In this document: one piece after another, positions 5,606 through 6,086 of the stretch | Numbering within the stretch: position 1 is the stretch's first letter | Layout: each line of letters begins with the position of its first letter | Assembly (NCBI GenBank): GCA_003554915.1 | Contig: PWHM01000086.1 | Location: 1 to 6,086 of the forward strand | DNA: 6,086 bases | Direction: 5' to 3' | DNA from: Candidatus Nealsoniibacteriota bacterium | GTDB lineage: Bacteria; Patescibacteriota; Minisyncoccia; Minisyncoccales; PWPS01 | Notes under the pieces: model-generated | The model's database searches: none | The model's input: only the letters and a program-made list of their open reading frames with translations | Told to the model about the DNA's origin: nothing | Translations under genes and position numbers: made by a program

Positions 5606-5896
5606 ATGAAAAAGACGCCTGTAATTTATATCATGACCAATAAAAACAATAGTGTTCTTTACACTGGAGTCACTAGTAATTTAAAGAAAAGAGTTTGGGA
5701 ACATAAACAAAAGTTAGTAGAAGGTTTTACAAAAAAATATAATGTAAAAAAATTAGTTTATTTTGAAATTTTTGATAACATGGAACAAGCTTTAAAGAGA
5801 GAGAAAAGAATAAAGAAATGGAATAGGCAATGGAAAATTGAAATGATTGAGGAAGAGAATCCAAAGTGGAAAGACTTGTATAGTGATTTGGTTTGA
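5606..5896 (+). CDS. Small GIY-YIG domain nuclease (UPF0213/YhbQ-like)
   Basis: The 96-residue protein is a single GIY-YIG domain, a metal-dependent DNA-cutting fold. The motif is degenerate: VIYIM (6-10) supplies the first tyrosine (Y8) and YTGVT (19-23) the second (Y19). R29, E32 and H33 in LKKRVWEHK, and E66 in ALKREKRIKKW (62-72), are at the expected active-site positions. The basic, tryptophan-bearing C-terminus (KKWNRQWKIEMI) followed by NPKWKDLY is typical of this small standalone family. The same frame is open back to an ATG at 5405, but those 67 codons lie in repeats, so I start at 5606, which has the AAATTATG context shared with the ribosomal genes. My count gives about 27% G+C, much lower than neighbouring genes. 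The biological role of the family is not established. Confidence 0.85.
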   Translation: MKKTPVIYIMTNKNNSVLYTGVTSNLKKRVWEHKQKLVEGFTKKYNVKKLVYFEIFDNMEQALKREKRIKKWNRQWKIEMIEEENPKWKDLYSDLV

Positions 5897-5919
5897 ATTT
5901 TTGTTGTTTTTTCAATAAA

Positions 5920-5945
5920 GAGATTCCCGCTTTCGCGGGAATGAC
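5920..5945 (+). repeat. Palindromic repeat P2, copy b
   Basis: GAG plus the palindrome ATTCCCGC, loop TTTC, GCGGGAAT, plus GAC. It is identical to P2 copies a (5418-5443) and c (6029-6054). It starts 23 bases after the nuclease stop, across a T-rich stretch, and forms the right end of the candidate element. The hairpin could also stop transcription or shield the 3' end of the nuclease mRNA, but no T-run follows it. Confidence 0.9.
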
Positions 5946-6010
5946 GAGGCAAGTGTTATGGGAATGACAAGCACTCCCTCCGTCATTCCCGGCTTGACCG
6001 GGAATCTTAT
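5936..6010 (+). repeat. Direct repeat flanking the nuclease gene, right copy (75 bases)
   Basis: This is the partner of 5506-5580 (two differences). It runs from the right arm of P2 copy b, through a second GGGAATGAC core at 5960-5968 and ACAAGCACTCCCTCC, into P1 copy d. The core spacing of 23 bases is the same as in the left copy. Confidence 0.9.
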
Positions 6011-6054
6011 AGAAGTTGGCAATACAAAGAGATTCCCGCTTTCGCGGGAATGAC
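5982..6054 (+). repeat. P1-P2 paired palindrome, short form, copy 2
   Basis: P1 copy d (5982-6010, with T at 6008) and P2 copy c (6029-6054) are separated by an 18-base spacer identical to that of 5400-5417. The whole 73-base unit differs from copy 1 by one base. It starts only 36 bases after the candidate nuclease element ends. Confidence 0.85.
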
Positions 6055-6086
6055 GATGTGAAGTATTACGGGAATGACGATGTGAA
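6045..6086 (+). repeat. 24-base tandem repeat array, second cluster (partial)
   Basis: One full 24-base unit (6045-6068) and 18 bases of the next are visible before the window ends. They have the same consensus as the first cluster and again emerge from the right end of a P2 palindrome, so P2 followed by tandem growth has happened or been copied twice. Confidence 0.85.

Larger units (their letters stand above)
5552..5945 (+). mobile_element. Candidate GIY-YIG element bounded by P1 and P2
   Basis: P1 copy c (5552-5580) and P2 copy b (5920-5945) form inverted ends of about 26 bases, exactly as in the two short 73-base units. In place of the 18-base spacer lies a 339-base insert holding the nuclease gene. 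The right edge of the insert (CAATAAA before GAG) resembles the right edge of the spacer (CAATACAAA before GAG), so the short units may be deletion products of such an element. There are no visible target duplications, and no transposase other than the nuclease. Mobility is inferred, not shown; the gene could also be a passenger between common hairpin repeats. Confidence 0.5.
5977..6086 (+). repeat. Long direct repeat, right copy (110 bases, cut by the window end)
   Basis: This is the partner of 5366-5475, at 98% identity by direct comparison. Because the match is still running at the last base, the array continues outside the window, and another nuclease copy or more tandem units could lie there. 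Confidence 0.9.

Noticed and set aside
1..5896. UGA read as glycine (SR1/Gracilibacteria code)
   Set aside because: No conserved gene has an in-frame TGA, and glycines at conserved positions use GGN codons. adk and the nuclease end at TGA in the expected places.

Overview
The window looks like part of a small-genome bacterium of the Candidate Phyla Radiation (Patescibacteria), probably Parcubacteria-like. This is inference from four things: an spc-type ribosomal operon that passes from rpsE straight to rplO with no rpmD (L30), a 61-residue zinc-type S14, a short adenylate kinase without a long LID insert, and gene starts without Shine-Dalgarno sequences. TGA is used only as a stop, so the Gly-UGA code of SR1/Gracilibacteria is not supported.

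Positions 1-3736 hold a tightly packed plus-strand operon: the end of rplE, then rpsN, rpsH, rplF, rplR, rpsE, rplO and secY, with gaps of 1-9 bases or a 1-base overlap. It builds the ribosome and the SecY membrane channel. A 154-base gap (3737-3890) follows, with a small hairpin and a good intrinsic terminator (3833-3859). After it, adk (3891-4460) and map (4453-5187) overlap by 8 bases and form a second unit for nucleotide metabolism and N-terminal methionine removal.

From 5188 to the end there is no housekeeping gene. The region is a dense patch of palindromic and tandem repeats around one small AT-rich GIY-YIG nuclease gene (5606-5896). Two palindromes related to each other by inversion recur as pairs: P1 (left, 29 bases) and P2 (right, 26 bases). 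In two places (5371-5443 and 5982-6054) P1 and P2 are separated by the same 18-base spacer. In a third (5552-5945) the space between them is 339 bases and contains the nuclease gene. This resembles a nuclease-carrying element with short 'empty' relatives, comparable in layout to REPIN/RAYT systems but with a GIY-YIG protein. It is the most interesting part of the window. The array runs off the right edge, and the usual continuation of the operon (infA, rpmJ, rpsM and so on) is not seen here.
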